Shown piece after piece: positions 1 to 8,250 of a stretch of 64,000 nucleotides of DNA. Both the position numbers and the translations under genes were made by a program. Numbering within the stretch: position 1 is the first letter of the stretch; each line of letters starts with the position of its first letter. Source of the DNA: Streptomyces flaveus (GTDB lineage: Bacteria; Actinomycetota; Actinomycetes; Streptomycetales; Streptomycetaceae); the NCBI RefSeq assembly GCF_014647675.1, contig NZ_BMPQ01000005.1, forward strand, positions 179,340-243,339, read 5' to 3'. The notes under the pieces are model-generated. The model saw only the letters and a list, made by a program, of their open reading frames with translations, did not search any database and was not told where the DNA came from.

Positions 1-624
1 GACAAGGGCCACATCGTCACCCGCACCGTCTCCTGCAACCAGCCGGGCCGACACGGGAACGCGACCCAACACCGGGACGCACCCGAACACGGGGACGCGT
101 CCGACGACGCACCCCACCCCCCGGCCAAGCCTCCAGCCCGGCGGGCGGCCGAACAGCGCAAGAAGCCCCCACGCCGCGCCCTGCCCGCCGTACCCCAGCC
201 CGCCTACACCTCCGCCGCCCTCCTCCAAACGGCCATCGACCTCCTCGCCGGCCTGCGCCGCGAAGACCCCCGCCTGCTCCTCTCCGCCACCGACGCCGAA
301 CACCTCGCCCCCGGCGTCGCCGCCTGGCTGGAACGCGACCTCACCCCCACCGCCGTACGCCACGCCCTGACCACCGACCTGCCACCCGAACCCCTGCACC
401 GCCCGGCCGCCCTCCTGGCCCACCGCCTCACCGCCCAACTCCCACCCCTCCCGCCGTACCGCACCCCCGAACCACCCCCACCCGCCAGGCATCCCCTGCG
501 CAACTGCGACGGCTGCGACACCGCCTTCCGCTCCCCCGAACCCAGCACCCTCTGCCGCAACTGCACCGAGCGCCTCGCCAGGGTTCCCGGCATGGCAGGC
601 GGACGCCTGGAGGTGGCGCGGTGA
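1..624 (+). CDS. C-terminal part of a regulator-like protein with a zinc ribbon
   Basis: This open frame enters from the left edge and stops at 622-624, so the N-terminus is missing. The visible part has about 207 residues. It has a basic, proline-rich linker, then an alanine/leucine-rich helical region (about residues 70-150). The end holds two CxxC pairs (CDGC and, 14 residues on, CRNC), which looks like a small zinc ribbon. Streptomyces has a common family of helix-turn-helix proteins with this kind of tail, so I infer a DNA-binding regulator whose HTH lies outside the window. The stop overlaps the next start (GTGA at 621-624), which suggests translational coupling. Confidence 0.6.
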   Translation, partial: DKGHIVTRTVSCNQPGRHGNATQHRDAPEHGDASDDAPHPPAKPPARRAAEQRKKPPRRALPAVPQPAYTSAALLQTAIDLLAGLRREDPRLLLSATDAEHLAPGVAAWLERDLTPTAVRHALTTDLPPEPLHRPAALLAHRLTAQLPPLPPYRTPEPPPPARHPLRNCDGCDTAFRSPEPSTLCRNCTERLARVPGMAGGRLEVAR

Positions 625-1235
625 GCAGCGAGAGCTTGCGGGAGCGCAGGCGCGCGCTCCTGAAGAGCGACCCAGCAGCTGCCGAGAAGACCGCTCGTCT
701 TCTCGCCGAGATGGGCGTCGAGGAACGGGAGGAAGCTGAGATCGAGGCCGAGCATCAAGCCGTCTTCCTCGCAGCGACACGCGAGTACGCAAGAGGCGCC
801 CGGGACCCGGGGCCCGCTCCGCTCGCGGACCAGCTCTGCCGTGCCCCTGGCCGGATACTCTGGCCGGGGCACCCTCTGGAGGACACCATGAGCACCCAGG
901 CCGATCGCGGACGTGAGTTGATCCCCCGTCCCGAGCAGACTCCTGATGCCTTGCGCGCCGCCCTCGCCGTCGTCGATCCCGGCCGTCTGGAGGAGTTGCA
1001 GAACACGAAGGACGAAGCCTTCGCCAAGGCCGTCGAGTGGCAGTCCCTGAGTCCTGTACGAAGCTGGGTCCTCGCCTGGGCCAGGGACGTCGAGATCGCC
1101 CGCCGTCCCGAGCTGTCCACCCGCCACGCTCGTGCGAAGAGCAACCTGGAGCACGAGGATCCCGCCGTCGCACAGGAAGCCCTGCGGGAGCTGAGCGCCG
1201 TTCTGGATGAGGCCATGAAGGCAGTACGCGAGTGA
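621..1235 (+). CDS. DUF6247-like small protein (two possible starts)
   Basis: The C-terminal 115 residues, from the in-frame ATG at 888, resemble the DUF6247 family of Streptomyces: a proline-rich lead-in, then PDALRAAL and a helical acidic/arginine-rich body. No function is known for that family. Two starts are credible. GTG at 621 has GGAGGT six bases upstream and overlaps the previous stop, and codon use after it looks coding. ATG at 888 has GGAGG five bases upstream and gives the length usual for DUF6247. The stop overlaps the next start by four bases, so it is coupled to the 85-aa gene that follows. The order, antitoxin-sized protein first and overlapping small basic-strand protein second, resembles toxin-antitoxin pairs, but that is inference. 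Confidence 0.6.
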   Translation: MSSESLRERRRALLKSDPAAAEKTARLLAEMGVEEREEAEIEAEHQAVFLAATREYARGARDPGPAPLADQLCRAPGRILWPGHPLEDTMSTQADRGRELIPRPEQTPDALRAALAVVDPGRLEELQNTKDEAFAKAVEWQSLSPVRSWVLAWARDVEIARRPELSTRHARAKSNLEHEDPAVAQEALRELSAVLDEAMKAVRE

Positions 1236-1489
1236 GCTGGAAGTGGGAGTACGCCTTCGGCGCGGAGGAAGCCGCCCGCACCGCTCCACCCAGCTTCCTC
1301 GCCGGTGTGGAAGAGAAAGCGAACGAGTTGGTCAGAGCCGCGGAGGCGCTACACGTACACGGTCGTGCCCACACCGGGATCGATCCGAAAGGCGGGGACA
1401 TCATCGTCCCGGGCGGCATGTTCACGTACCAAGTCGTCGTACGTAGCGAGCGGGTCTACGTCGTCCAGATCACCTATCTGGGGTTCTGA
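1232..1489 (+). CDS. Small 85-aa partner protein, RelE-like in shape
   Basis: GTG start in a GTGA overlap with the preceding gene. The 85-residue product begins MSWKWEYAFGAEEA and ends in a beta-strand-rich stretch (VYVVQITYLGF). Similar small proteins starting with a WKWEYAYGA-type motif sit next to DUF6247 genes in Streptomyces. The size, the strand pattern and the overlap with an upstream helical protein recall RelE/ParE-type toxins, but I see no diagnostic catalytic residues, so the function is unknown. Confidence 0.5.
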   Translation: MSWKWEYAFGAEEAARTAPPSFLAGVEEKANELVRAAEALHVHGRAHTGIDPKGGDIIVPGGMFTYQVVVRSERVYVVQITYLGF

Positions 1490-1517
1490 GAGACGGTGGC
1501 TTTGTCGACGATCCCTT

Positions 1518-1835
1518 CATTCCGGCCTGATCAAGGGCCTGGGCAAGCTGCCCGCCGCAGCACTGTGGAGGAAACTAGTGGCCGTGGACCTTTCTTTCTA
1601 CAAGTCGCCCATCTTTGAAGAAGCCCGCGACGAAGGCCGAGCACAAGGCCAGGCCCAGGGCCGGGCCCAGGGCCGGGCCGAGGACATCCTGTTCATTTTG
1701 GAGCGACGCGGCATCGACGTCCCGGACGAGGCACGCGCACGCATCACCGCCTGCGACGACCTCGATATCCTGCGCCACTGGCTCGACCGAGCCCTCACCG
1801 CTCTCTCAGCCGACGAGATCTTCGCGGATGAGTAG
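1518..1835 (+). pseudogene. C-terminal remnant of a Streptomyces DUF/Rpn-like protein (copy 1)
   Basis: The frame matches the last ~105 residues of a common Streptomyces protein of about 300 residues: WRKLVAVDLSFYKSP, then a repeated GRAQGQA-type linker, then EDILFILERRGIDVPDEAR and a C-terminal helix ending ADEIFADE. The catalytic-looking N-terminal two thirds are absent. There is no plausible start before the homology begins; the upstream part of the open frame is the 85-aa gene read in another phase. I call it a decayed fragment. A second, diverged copy follows at 1932-2252. Confidence 0.65.
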
Positions 1836-1931
1836 TCCCAGCACGCCAATGCACATTCCCGGAAAATACACGCTCAGCTCTGACGCGTTCCCACTTCCGT
1901 CGAGCCCTGTGCGGACCCCCGGGGCCTCCTC

Positions 1932-2252
1932 ATGGTCTCTGGCGCGGACACTCTGACCGAGCTGCTCTCACAGCGTCTTGCCTCTGATCCGGCCACCCTG
2001 AAACTGTGGAGGGAACTGGTGATCAAACACCTTGCGTTCTTCTCGTCGCCGATCTCGGAAGAGATCCGGGAGGAAGGCCGCGCCCAGAGCCGCGCGGAGG
2101 ACATCCTGCTCGTTCTGGAGCAGCGCGGCATCGACGTTCCCGACCAGGTCCGCGAGCAGATCACCAACTGCCGCAACACCACGATCCTGCGCCACTGGCT
2201 TCGGCACGCCGTCACCGCCCCGACAGCCAAGGACGTCTTCACGGACGAGTAG
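1932..2252 (+). pseudogene. C-terminal remnant of the same family (copy 2)
   Basis: This 106-codon frame repeats the architecture of the fragment just upstream: LKLWRELVIKHLAFFSSP, a shortened EGRAQSRA linker, then EDILLVLEQRGIDVPDQVR and an ending KDVFTDE. It keeps an ATG but lacks the N-terminal domain of full-length relatives. The two copies differ at many positions, so they are old paralogues rather than a recent duplication. It could be expressed as a short protein, but degradation is more likely. Confidence 0.55.
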
Positions 2253-2295
2253 CCACGAACCTAGACACCGACCCGACCGTGCCTCTCGTGAGCGC

Positions 2296-3018
2296 CTACG
2301 TCGCTGCAGGCGATGTCGAAGTCAGCACGCCGATCTTGTCTATGCGGTGTTCGGGGTTGCCCTTGTCGTCGCGCCAGAAGTTGCCGGCCGCGTCGTCCTC
2401 GGGGGTCGCGCAGGTGGAGATGGTGATCATGGCTTCGGTGGGCTGGCGGCCCGGGTGGCCGGGGACGGCGGCCCGTTGTTCGGCCAGGGAGCGCTCGGAG
2501 CGGAAGGATGTGCTTCTGGTGTCGGTGATCTCGTACTCGTAGACCGTGCCGCCCGAGGTGACTGTCACCGTGTCGCCCTTGTCGAGGGCCGGGAGGTCGC
2601 GCAGAGGGCCGCCGGCTGAGAGGCGGTGGGCCGTGACGAGGTAGTTTCCGATCTCGCCGGGGCCGACGCCGCCGCGGCTGCCGTATGGGCTGGCGGCGAC
2701 GCCCTCGTTCTGGATCTGTGTGCCGGGCCAGTCGTCGGTCGTTCCCTCGTACGGGACTACGCGCAGGCCGTTGAGGCCGATCTCCGGGATGGTGAGCGAC
2801 GCGGTCTGGGTCCGGGTGCTGGGCTTGGAGGGGGTCGGTGTGGGAGAAGGGCTGTTCCGTGAGGGCTCGGCGGGGGTGGTCGTCGGCTCGGTGGTGGTGG
2901 ACGGCGGGCTGGGAGCGCGCGCGTCGGCGCCCGCCTCCGCGCCGCCGGTGGAGCAGCCGACGAGCACGACGATGACAGCGCTGGAGAGCGCGACGGAAAA
3001 GACTCGGGAACGGGACAT
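2296..3018 (-). CDS. Class E-like sortase with lipoprotein-type N-terminus
   Basis: 240 residues from the ATG at 3018, chosen because a lipoprotein signal begins there; the frame runs further upstream without good signals. The signal ends in a lipobox LVGC (Cys22). A Thr/Ser/Pro-rich spacer (about 30-75) leads to a sortase domain with the catalytic triad: His131 (LVTAHRLS), Cys203 (ISTCATPED) and Arg225 (EHRIDKIG). Sortases join wall-anchored proteins to peptidoglycan; class E enzymes of Streptomyces usually recognise LAXTG-type signals. No sorting substrate is encoded beside it. Downstream neighbours on the same strand are decayed, so it is probably monocistronic. Confidence 0.85.
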   Translation of the reverse strand: MSRSRVFSVALSSAVIVVLVGCSTGGAEAGADARAPSPPSTTTEPTTTPAEPSRNSPSPTPTPSKPSTRTQTASLTIPEIGLNGLRVVPYEGTTDDWPGTQIQNEGVAASPYGSRGGVGPGEIGNYLVTAHRLSAGGPLRDLPALDKGDTVTVTSGGTVYEYEITDTRSTSFRSERSLAEQRAAVPGHPGRQPTEAMITISTCATPEDDAAGNFWRDDKGNPEHRIDKIGVLTSTSPAAT

Positions 3019-3133
3019 GGCACTCGGACCGGTAGCCGGACTCAACACAGAGAACAACGCCCGGAACGGAACAGGCGTTCCCCTGAAGTCGAAGCTCACG
3101 GCTTCCGCCGCAGAAGGCCGCCGTGAAAAGCGT

Positions 3134-3167
3134 GAGCACCCGGAGGGAACATGCCCTCCAGGTGCTC
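3134..3167 (-). terminator. Distal terminator hairpin after the pectate lyase gene
   Basis: The arms are 3134-3147 and 3154-3167 (GAGCACC-x-GGAGGG pairing with CCCTCC-x-GGTGCTC, one mismatch). Read on the minus strand the stem is followed by ACGCTTTT. It shares its outer AGCGTGAGCAC sequence with the hairpin at 3177-3211. Confidence 0.7.
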
Positions 3168-3176
3168 AGACGAGCG

Positions 3177-3213
3177 AAGCGTGAGCACTCTCCGGGAGAG
3201 TGCTCACGCTTTT
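3177..3213. terminator. Strong bidirectional terminator
   Basis: A perfect 17-bp inverted repeat (3177-3193 and 3195-3211) with a one-base centre, followed by a T-run on the plus strand. It lies 39 bases after the pectate lyase stop. The AGCGTGAGCAC arm also occurs at 3129-3139, so alternative pairing with the neighbouring hairpin is possible. Confidence 0.85.
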
Positions 3214-3251
3214 CGCAACTGCCTGCCCCCGCAGAGGGGATCAGCGCGAGG

Positions 3252-4580
3252 TCAGTTGAGAACCCCCGCGCCCGTCGTCTTCAGCAGCTCCGTCGGCAGG
3301 TTCTTCGCCGAGGTCTGGAGGTCCGCGGTCAGCGTCGGCTTCCAGTTCACCGTCGTCTTGATCTTCTTCGACGACGCGGCGTTGTACGCGGCGACGATGT
3401 CGGTCGCCTTGCCGTTGACGAGGTTGCCGGTACCGGCGATCGAGCCGGTGCCGTCGCCTGAAAGCAGCTTGGCGACCTTGGCGCCGGACGGCAGCTTCCA
3501 GGCGTTGTGCTCGGCGACGACCTGGGCCTTGGCGCGGGAGTCGATGCTGTACTTCGGCTGGTAGCCGTTCAGCGTGCCCGTGTCGTAGAGGTTGTTGTAG
3601 AGGTGGATCTGGCCGATACGGGCCAGGGGGGCGCGCTGGACGACGCCGTTCCAGACGTTGTGGTGGATCGTCACTCGCAGCTTGCCCTTGGTGTCGGAGT
3701 CGCTGCTGCCGATCAGCATCGTCTTGTCGTGGCAGGTGAAGACGTTCCGCTCGACGGTCACCAGGTCGGAGCCGTTGGTGATGTCGAGGGCGCCGTCGTG
3801 GATCTGGTACTTGCGGCCGAAGTACGTCTTCAGCGAGTTGTCGAAGTTCGGCGCGTCCGTGAACGTGTTGTGGTCGGCCCAGACGTTCGTCGCGCCGCGC
3901 AGGGTCACCGAGTCGTAGTTCGAGTTCCACTCACCCGACGAGCCGTCCGTCGGGTCCCACTGCGGGAAGCAGTCCTCGGTCGCGGAGAAGGTGAGATTGC
4001 GGATGATGACGTTCTTCACGTCCTGCACCTGGAGGCTGCCGCCCTTGATGCCGGCATTCGTGCCCGGGACGCCCACGATGGTGGTGTTGGCGGGCACCTT
4101 GAAGACGATGTTCTTCTTCTGTTTGGCCTCGGCGGCCTCGCGGGCGTTCTCCTGGGTGCCGGACGGCATCTTCTTGCCGTACGTCTTCGGGTCGTACGCC
4201 CTGAGGTAGGCGTCCAGCGAGTAACCCGTACCGGCGGCGTAGTCGGCGCAGCTGCTGCCGCCGTTCGCGTCGATCGTGCCCTTCACCTTGATGATCTTCG
4301 GCGTGGAGTCGGTGCCCTTGCCCAGCACCTTCGCCAGCTGGGCGCGGGTGCTGACGGTGTAGACATGCGCGGAGTCGGCCTTCGAGCCGCCCGTCGTACC
4401 GGAACCGCTCGCCGCCCAGCCGTCCTTGGCGGGCAGCGACTGGCGGGCCAGCTCGACGGGAGTCGCGTTCGCGTTCATCACGAAGGGGATGGCGCCGAGA
4501 CCGGCGGCCGCCACGGCAGCGGCCGAGACCAGCGCGGTACGTCTCCGGCCGAGGGACCGGCGGTGGGAGGGGGATGCCAC
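3252..4580 (-). CDS. Secreted pectate lyase (PL1 family)
   Basis: 442 residues from GTG 4580, which has AAGGA seven bases upstream and starts a typical export signal (basic RRSLGRRRTAL stretch, then an alanine-rich core). The frame stays open upstream to 4667 but lacks a better site. The body is a right-handed beta-helix of the PL1 type. Calcium-site and helix motifs are visible (ADHNTFTDAP; DGALDITNGSDLVTVERN). The catalytic region is RVTIHHNVW followed by QRAPLAR, which fits the RxPxxR motif. It should cleave polygalacturonate by beta-elimination outside the cell, consistent with growth on plant debris. Two strong terminators follow, so it is a single-gene unit. Confidence 0.92.
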   Translation of the reverse strand: MASPSHRRSLGRRRTALVSAAAVAAAGLGAIPFVMNANATPVELARQSLPAKDGWAASGSGTTGGSKADSAHVYTVSTRAQLAKVLGKGTDSTPKIIKVKGTIDANGGSSCADYAAGTGYSLDAYLRAYDPKTYGKKMPSGTQENAREAAEAKQKKNIVFKVPANTTIVGVPGTNAGIKGGSLQVQDVKNVIIRNLTFSATEDCFPQWDPTDGSSGEWNSNYDSVTLRGATNVWADHNTFTDAPNFDNSLKTYFGRKYQIHDGALDITNGSDLVTVERNVFTCHDKTMLIGSSDSDTKGKLRVTIHHNVWNGVVQRAPLARIGQIHLYNNLYDTGTLNGYQPKYSIDSRAKAQVVAEHNAWKLPSGAKVAKLLSGDGTGSIAGTGNLVNGKATDIVAAYNAASSKKIKTTVNWKPTLTADLQTSAKNLPTELLKTTGAGVLN

Positions 4581-4771
4581 GAATGAGTCCTTACGGATGG
4601 TTCGGGTGCACGCGATGCGGAACGTGCACATGGTCCGTGGAGGCCCGGTGAAGGGCTTCCGACTCATCTGTGGTCACGGGCGACGGAAAGGTTGCCGTCG
4701 AACAGGGGCAAGTAGGGGAAGGCAAGCGGGGGTTGATGGTCATTCACACACGTCCTCCCCCGCCTTTCGCC

Positions 4772-6625
4772 TCACCGCCGACCGAAACCGCCCTCCGGAG
4801 CATCGCCCGCCGTCACCGTCGCGATCTCCTCCGCCGAGCCCAGTTCGCCGCCGGCCGCCAGGCCCCCCGTACTCGCGCCCGAGGTCTCGCCGCCCGCATA
4901 CACCGCGTACTCCTCCCCGCTCTCGATCCCGTCTCCGGAGTAGACGACGTTCTGGATCGACTTCGAGGTGACGTACGAGGCCACGACCTTGCCGTCCGCG
5001 TCGACGACGTGCAGGGTCGTGCCCGCCTCCACCGCCGAGTCGAGCGTGGCCGAGACCCAGCCCTGCTCGGACTCGCTGTCGGGGGCTACCGCCATGCCCG
5101 CGCTGCCGGCGGCGAGGAGGGTGCCGCCGCTGATGGTGAAGCTGCCGTTGACGTCGAGTGCGCCGTTGCCGCCCTGTTCCGGGCCGTTGACGACGACCGT
5201 GCCGCCGGTGATCTCGGCGGTGCCGTTGGAGTCGAAGCCGTCGCCGTCGGCGTTGATGACGAGGGTGCCGCCGGTGACCTTCGCGGTGTAGTCGCCCGTC
5301 TCACTGCCACCGCCGCCTCCCCGGCCGCCCTGGCCGCCGCCGCTGTCCGACGTGGTCGTACCGCCCGACGCGTTGATGCCGTCGTCGCTTGACGTGACGG
5401 TCGCCGTGCCTCCGCTGACCGTGATGTCCTTCCCCTCGAGTCCTTCAGTCGACCCAGCGACCTTCAACTCGCCCTTGCTGACGACCAGATCGCCCTCCGC
5501 GTGTACGCCGTCGTCCCCGGCCGAGACGGTGACACCGGCGCCGCTGATGTGCACGGCCGCGTCACTGTGGACGGCGTCGGCGGACGAGTCCACGTCGACG
5601 GTGCCGCCCTCGAGAACGGTGATGACCCCCGACTTCAGCCCGTGCGCGGAGGTGTCGTCGGCGGCCTCGCTCGTGACGTCCAACTTCCCGCCGGTGACCA
5701 CGAGGTCGGAGGCCGCGTCGACACCGTCGCCCTCGGCGGTCACGGTGACCGTGCCGCCGTCGATGGCGATGTAACCGGCGTCCGCGTCCTCGGAGTTGTC
5801 GGCCTTGAGCCCGTCGCCCTTCGCGGTGACGGTGACCTTGCCGCCGCTCACGACGAGGTAGTCCTTGCCCCGGATGCCGTCGTCCACGGCGTCGACCGTG
5901 ACCGTCCCGGAGGCGATGACCAGGCCGTCCGCACTCGCGATCCCGTCATTGCCGTTGCCGTGCACGGTGAGAGTTCCGCCGCCCGCGACGGTGAGGTCGC
6001 CGGCGCTGTAGAGGGCGGCGTTGGCCTCGGCGTCCTCGGCGTACGAGTCGGTGTCGCCGAGCGTGTTCTCGCTGCCGTCGGCCAGGACGACCACGACCTT
6101 CTCCGCCGCGGTGGCGGCGATCGCCGCGCCGGAGGAGCTGGAGATGTCGACGCCGTCGAGGACCAGCTTCACGGTCGCGTCGGGGGCGTCGACGACGATC
6201 TGCCCGTCACTGAGATTCCCGCCGATCCGATACGTACCGCCCGCGGTGATGGTCACCGTGGCCCCGTCGACCGTGACCCCGTCCCCCTCGGCGGAGGCGG
6301 AGTCGCCGTTCAGCTCGATGTCCACGGCCTCGGACTCGTCCCAGTCCGTGTCACCGTCCTCGGCATGGTCCGCCTTGTTGTCGGCGAGGACGGCGGCGGC
6401 GGTCTGCGTCCCGTCCGCCGCGGCGCCCGCCGACTCGGCCGAGCTCGAACCCGAGCCCGAGCCGGAGGAGGAGCTGTCGCTGTCACCGGACGAGCATCCG
6501 GCCAGCACCGCCGTGGCCAGCGCCATCGAAGCGAGGGCGCTCGCCACCTTCGTACGAAACAGCCGTGCCGTTCTCATCTGCGTGCTCACGCGATTCTTCG
6601 TGCTCACGCGCGTCTTCTTGCTCAT
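4772..6625 (-). CDS. Carbohydrate-binding beta-helix lipoprotein (DUF4353-like)
   Basis: 617 residues from ATG 6625. The start overlaps the stop of the VTC gene (ATGA) and has GGGAG upstream. A signal peptide ends in a lipobox (AVLAGC), so the protein is probably tethered to the outer membrane face. The rest is made of many short repeats rich in Gly, Asp, Thr and Val (GGTVTVTAEGDGVDA-type units), typical of the calcium- and polysaccharide-binding parallel beta-helix family related to Clostridium thermocellum Cthe_2159. A glycine-rich break lies near the middle (GGGGGSETGD). It is the third gene of an operon with DUF4956 and VTC proteins. The binding target is not known. Confidence 0.8.
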   Translation of the reverse strand: MSKKTRVSTKNRVSTQMRTARLFRTKVASALASMALATAVLAGCSSGDSDSSSSGSGSGSSSAESAGAAADGTQTAAAVLADNKADHAEDGDTDWDESEAVDIELNGDSASAEGDGVTVDGATVTITAGGTYRIGGNLSDGQIVVDAPDATVKLVLDGVDISSSSGAAIAATAAEKVVVVLADGSENTLGDTDSYAEDAEANAALYSAGDLTVAGGGTLTVHGNGNDGIASADGLVIASGTVTVDAVDDGIRGKDYLVVSGGKVTVTAKGDGLKADNSEDADAGYIAIDGGTVTVTAEGDGVDAASDLVVTGGKLDVTSEAADDTSAHGLKSGVITVLEGGTVDVDSSADAVHSDAAVHISGAGVTVSAGDDGVHAEGDLVVSKGELKVAGSTEGLEGKDITVSGGTATVTSSDDGINASGGTTTSDSGGGQGGRGGGGGSETGDYTAKVTGGTLVINADGDGFDSNGTAEITGGTVVVNGPEQGGNGALDVNGSFTISGGTLLAAGSAGMAVAPDSESEQGWVSATLDSAVEAGTTLHVVDADGKVVASYVTSKSIQNVVYSGDGIESGEEYAVYAGGETSGASTGGLAAGGELGSAEEIATVTAGDAPEGGFGRR

Positions 6626-7404
6626 ACGAGGCTCCCGTGGAGTGCGGTGGGAAAGTGGCGCCGCAGGACGGGCAGCCAGCGGTTGGCGGGGAGTTCGGGG
6701 CGCAGGGCGGCGAGCCCGGTGCCGTACTTCGAGACGGGACACGGCCGGTGCCCCAGCGACCAGAGCAGCCGGTCGGCGCCCGAGCCCGCCCGGCCCGACT
6801 TGGTCTCGACGATGGCCCGGTCATCGGTCCGCAGAGCGGTGCCATCGGGCAGGGTCCAGGTCAGCCCGGTGTCGACGGTGAGCCGGCTCCCGGTGGCCGG
6901 GAAGAACAGCGTCGTACGCCGGTAGAACGTGGTGAGCGTCGGGACGAACCGGAAACCCCCGGAGTTGATCCCGGCCTCGGCGAGCACCGTGTCGGCGTAC
7001 GCCCGCGCCTCGCCCCCGAGCCGCCGGAAGTTCCCTTCGTACGGGATGCGTTGCTTGACGGTGGTGCCGCGCGGCCCGCGCGTCTTGATCTCGAAGAAGT
7101 GCTGACCGGAATCGAGATACGTACGGATGCGGAGCTTGAACCGTCGCCTGCGGCGGCGCGCGGCTGCCAGATAGCCGTCCATCCCGGGGGTGTCGAAGTA
7201 GATGGACCGATATCCGAACTCCCGCTGTCCGCCGCCCATTTCGAGCACCCGGACGTCGTCGTCCAGTCCCGCGAGCATGAACGGCAGATCGGCGACGGGC
7301 AGCATGTACTTGCGGTCGAGACGGGTGAGCAGCCCGGCCCGCTCGACGAGTTCGTCCAGCCCGATCGGCGGCAGCGCGGCCACGACGGGGTCGACGCTGG
7401 TCAT
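6622..7404 (-). CDS. VTC domain-containing polyphosphate polymerase-like protein
   Basis: 260 residues. The tunnel-fold VTC domain spans most of the protein and shows its basic and acidic motifs: LLTRLDRKYMLP near the start, YRSIYFDTP, RRRRRFKLRIRTY, FFEIKTR, an acidic ETKSG strand and SKYGTGL near the end. In yeast Vtc4 this domain makes polyphosphate from ATP on the cytosolic face; bacterial homologues are assigned by similarity. Both ends overlap neighbours by four bases (ATGA at 7401-7404 and 6622-6625), so the three-gene set is translationally coupled and probably forms one membrane-associated system. Confidence 0.85.
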   Translation of the reverse strand: MTSVDPVVAALPPIGLDELVERAGLLTRLDRKYMLPVADLPFMLAGLDDDVRVLEMGGGQREFGYRSIYFDTPGMDGYLAAARRRRRRFKLRIRTYLDSGQHFFEIKTRGPRGTTVKQRIPYEGNFRRLGGEARAYADTVLAEAGINSGGFRFVPTLTTFYRRTTLFFPATGSRLTVDTGLTWTLPDGTALRTDDRAIVETKSGRAGSGADRLLWSLGHRPCPVSKYGTGLAALRPELPANRWLPVLRRHFPTALHGSLV

Positions 7405-8009
7405 GACCGAATCCCTTGCGCGGAAGCGGAAGGCGACTCGATCTTCTCGGGAAGCCGCGCACCGGTGCCGGACACGACGTACCGGACCTCGACGCGGGTC
7501 GTGTCATTGACGAGATCGAGGTCCTTCACCGACAGGTTCACCACCCGCCCGCCGAGCAGCACTTCGAGGTGCGAGCGGAGGGCGTCCTCATCGGTGTACG
7601 CGGAGTCCAGGCGCAGGCTCTGCTGCCGGTGCCGCGGGAACAGCCGGGGGTGGTCGCCGACGTACAGGGTGAGGACGATGAGCGCCATCAGCGCGGTGTT
7701 CAGCACGTTCACCGTCTCCGGCAGCCCGGCGAGCAGGCCGATGGCGAGCGCGGAGAAGTAGTACGCGATCTCGTGCTGCGCGATCTCGTACGACCGCAGC
7801 CGGATGATCGACAGAACCCCGAAGAGCCCCATCCCCAGGCCGATCCCCACCGAGGCGGAACTGAGCGTCATCGCCACGGCGAGCACCCCGACGTTCACGC
7901 CGAGAAAGGCGGTGACCAGGTCCCGGCGGTGGTGACGCGGGAAGTACACGGCGAAGGTGAGGACGGCTATGGCAACCAGGTCGGCCCCGACAAGTACCAG
8001 CTGCTTCAT
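7401..8009 (-). CDS. DUF4956 membrane protein
   Basis: 202 residues, first gene of the coupled operon. Four or five hydrophobic segments lie in the first ~130 residues (around 5-20, 35-60, 65-80, 90-120), with the conserved LFGVLSIIRLRS motif between them. A soluble, charged C-terminal domain of about 70 residues follows. DUF4956 proteins recur next to VTC-domain polymerases and are suspected to be the membrane partner, perhaps a channel for the polymer. That role is inference. The promoter should lie in the 8010-8250 gap, which is shared with a divergent gene. Confidence 0.8.
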   Translation of the reverse strand: MKQLVLVGADLVAIAVLTFAVYFPRHHRRDLVTAFLGVNVGVLAVAMTLSSASVGIGLGMGLFGVLSIIRLRSYEIAQHEIAYYFSALAIGLLAGLPETVNVLNTALMALIVLTLYVGDHPRLFPRHRQQSLRLDSAYTDEDALRSHLEVLLGGRVVNLSVKDLDLVNDTTRVEVRYVVSGTGARLPEKIESPSASAQGIRS

Positions 8010-8250
8010 GGCCGTTGCCTCTTCCCGGGTCTCTCGTCGTATGCGATGGGTTCGCTCATGGACACGACGATCCGGGGGCCGGCTGTGAAGTTCCTTTGGG
8101 TTGCCTTAAGGCGGCTTGAGAAGTACGCGAGGAGTACGTGAGGTGAACCACGCGCTACCGACGGGGCGTTGCGCACGCATCGCGCACGGCAGGCGCGGCG
8201 GGCGCGGAAAACCGCTCGCTCGCGGAGCCGTGGGCAGGAATCATGCGCCC

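Noticed and set aside
8116..8250. N-terminal extension of the phosphotransferase
   Set aside because: The extra 45 codons are Arg/Gly-rich and precede the first conserved residues; this is the divergent promoter region.
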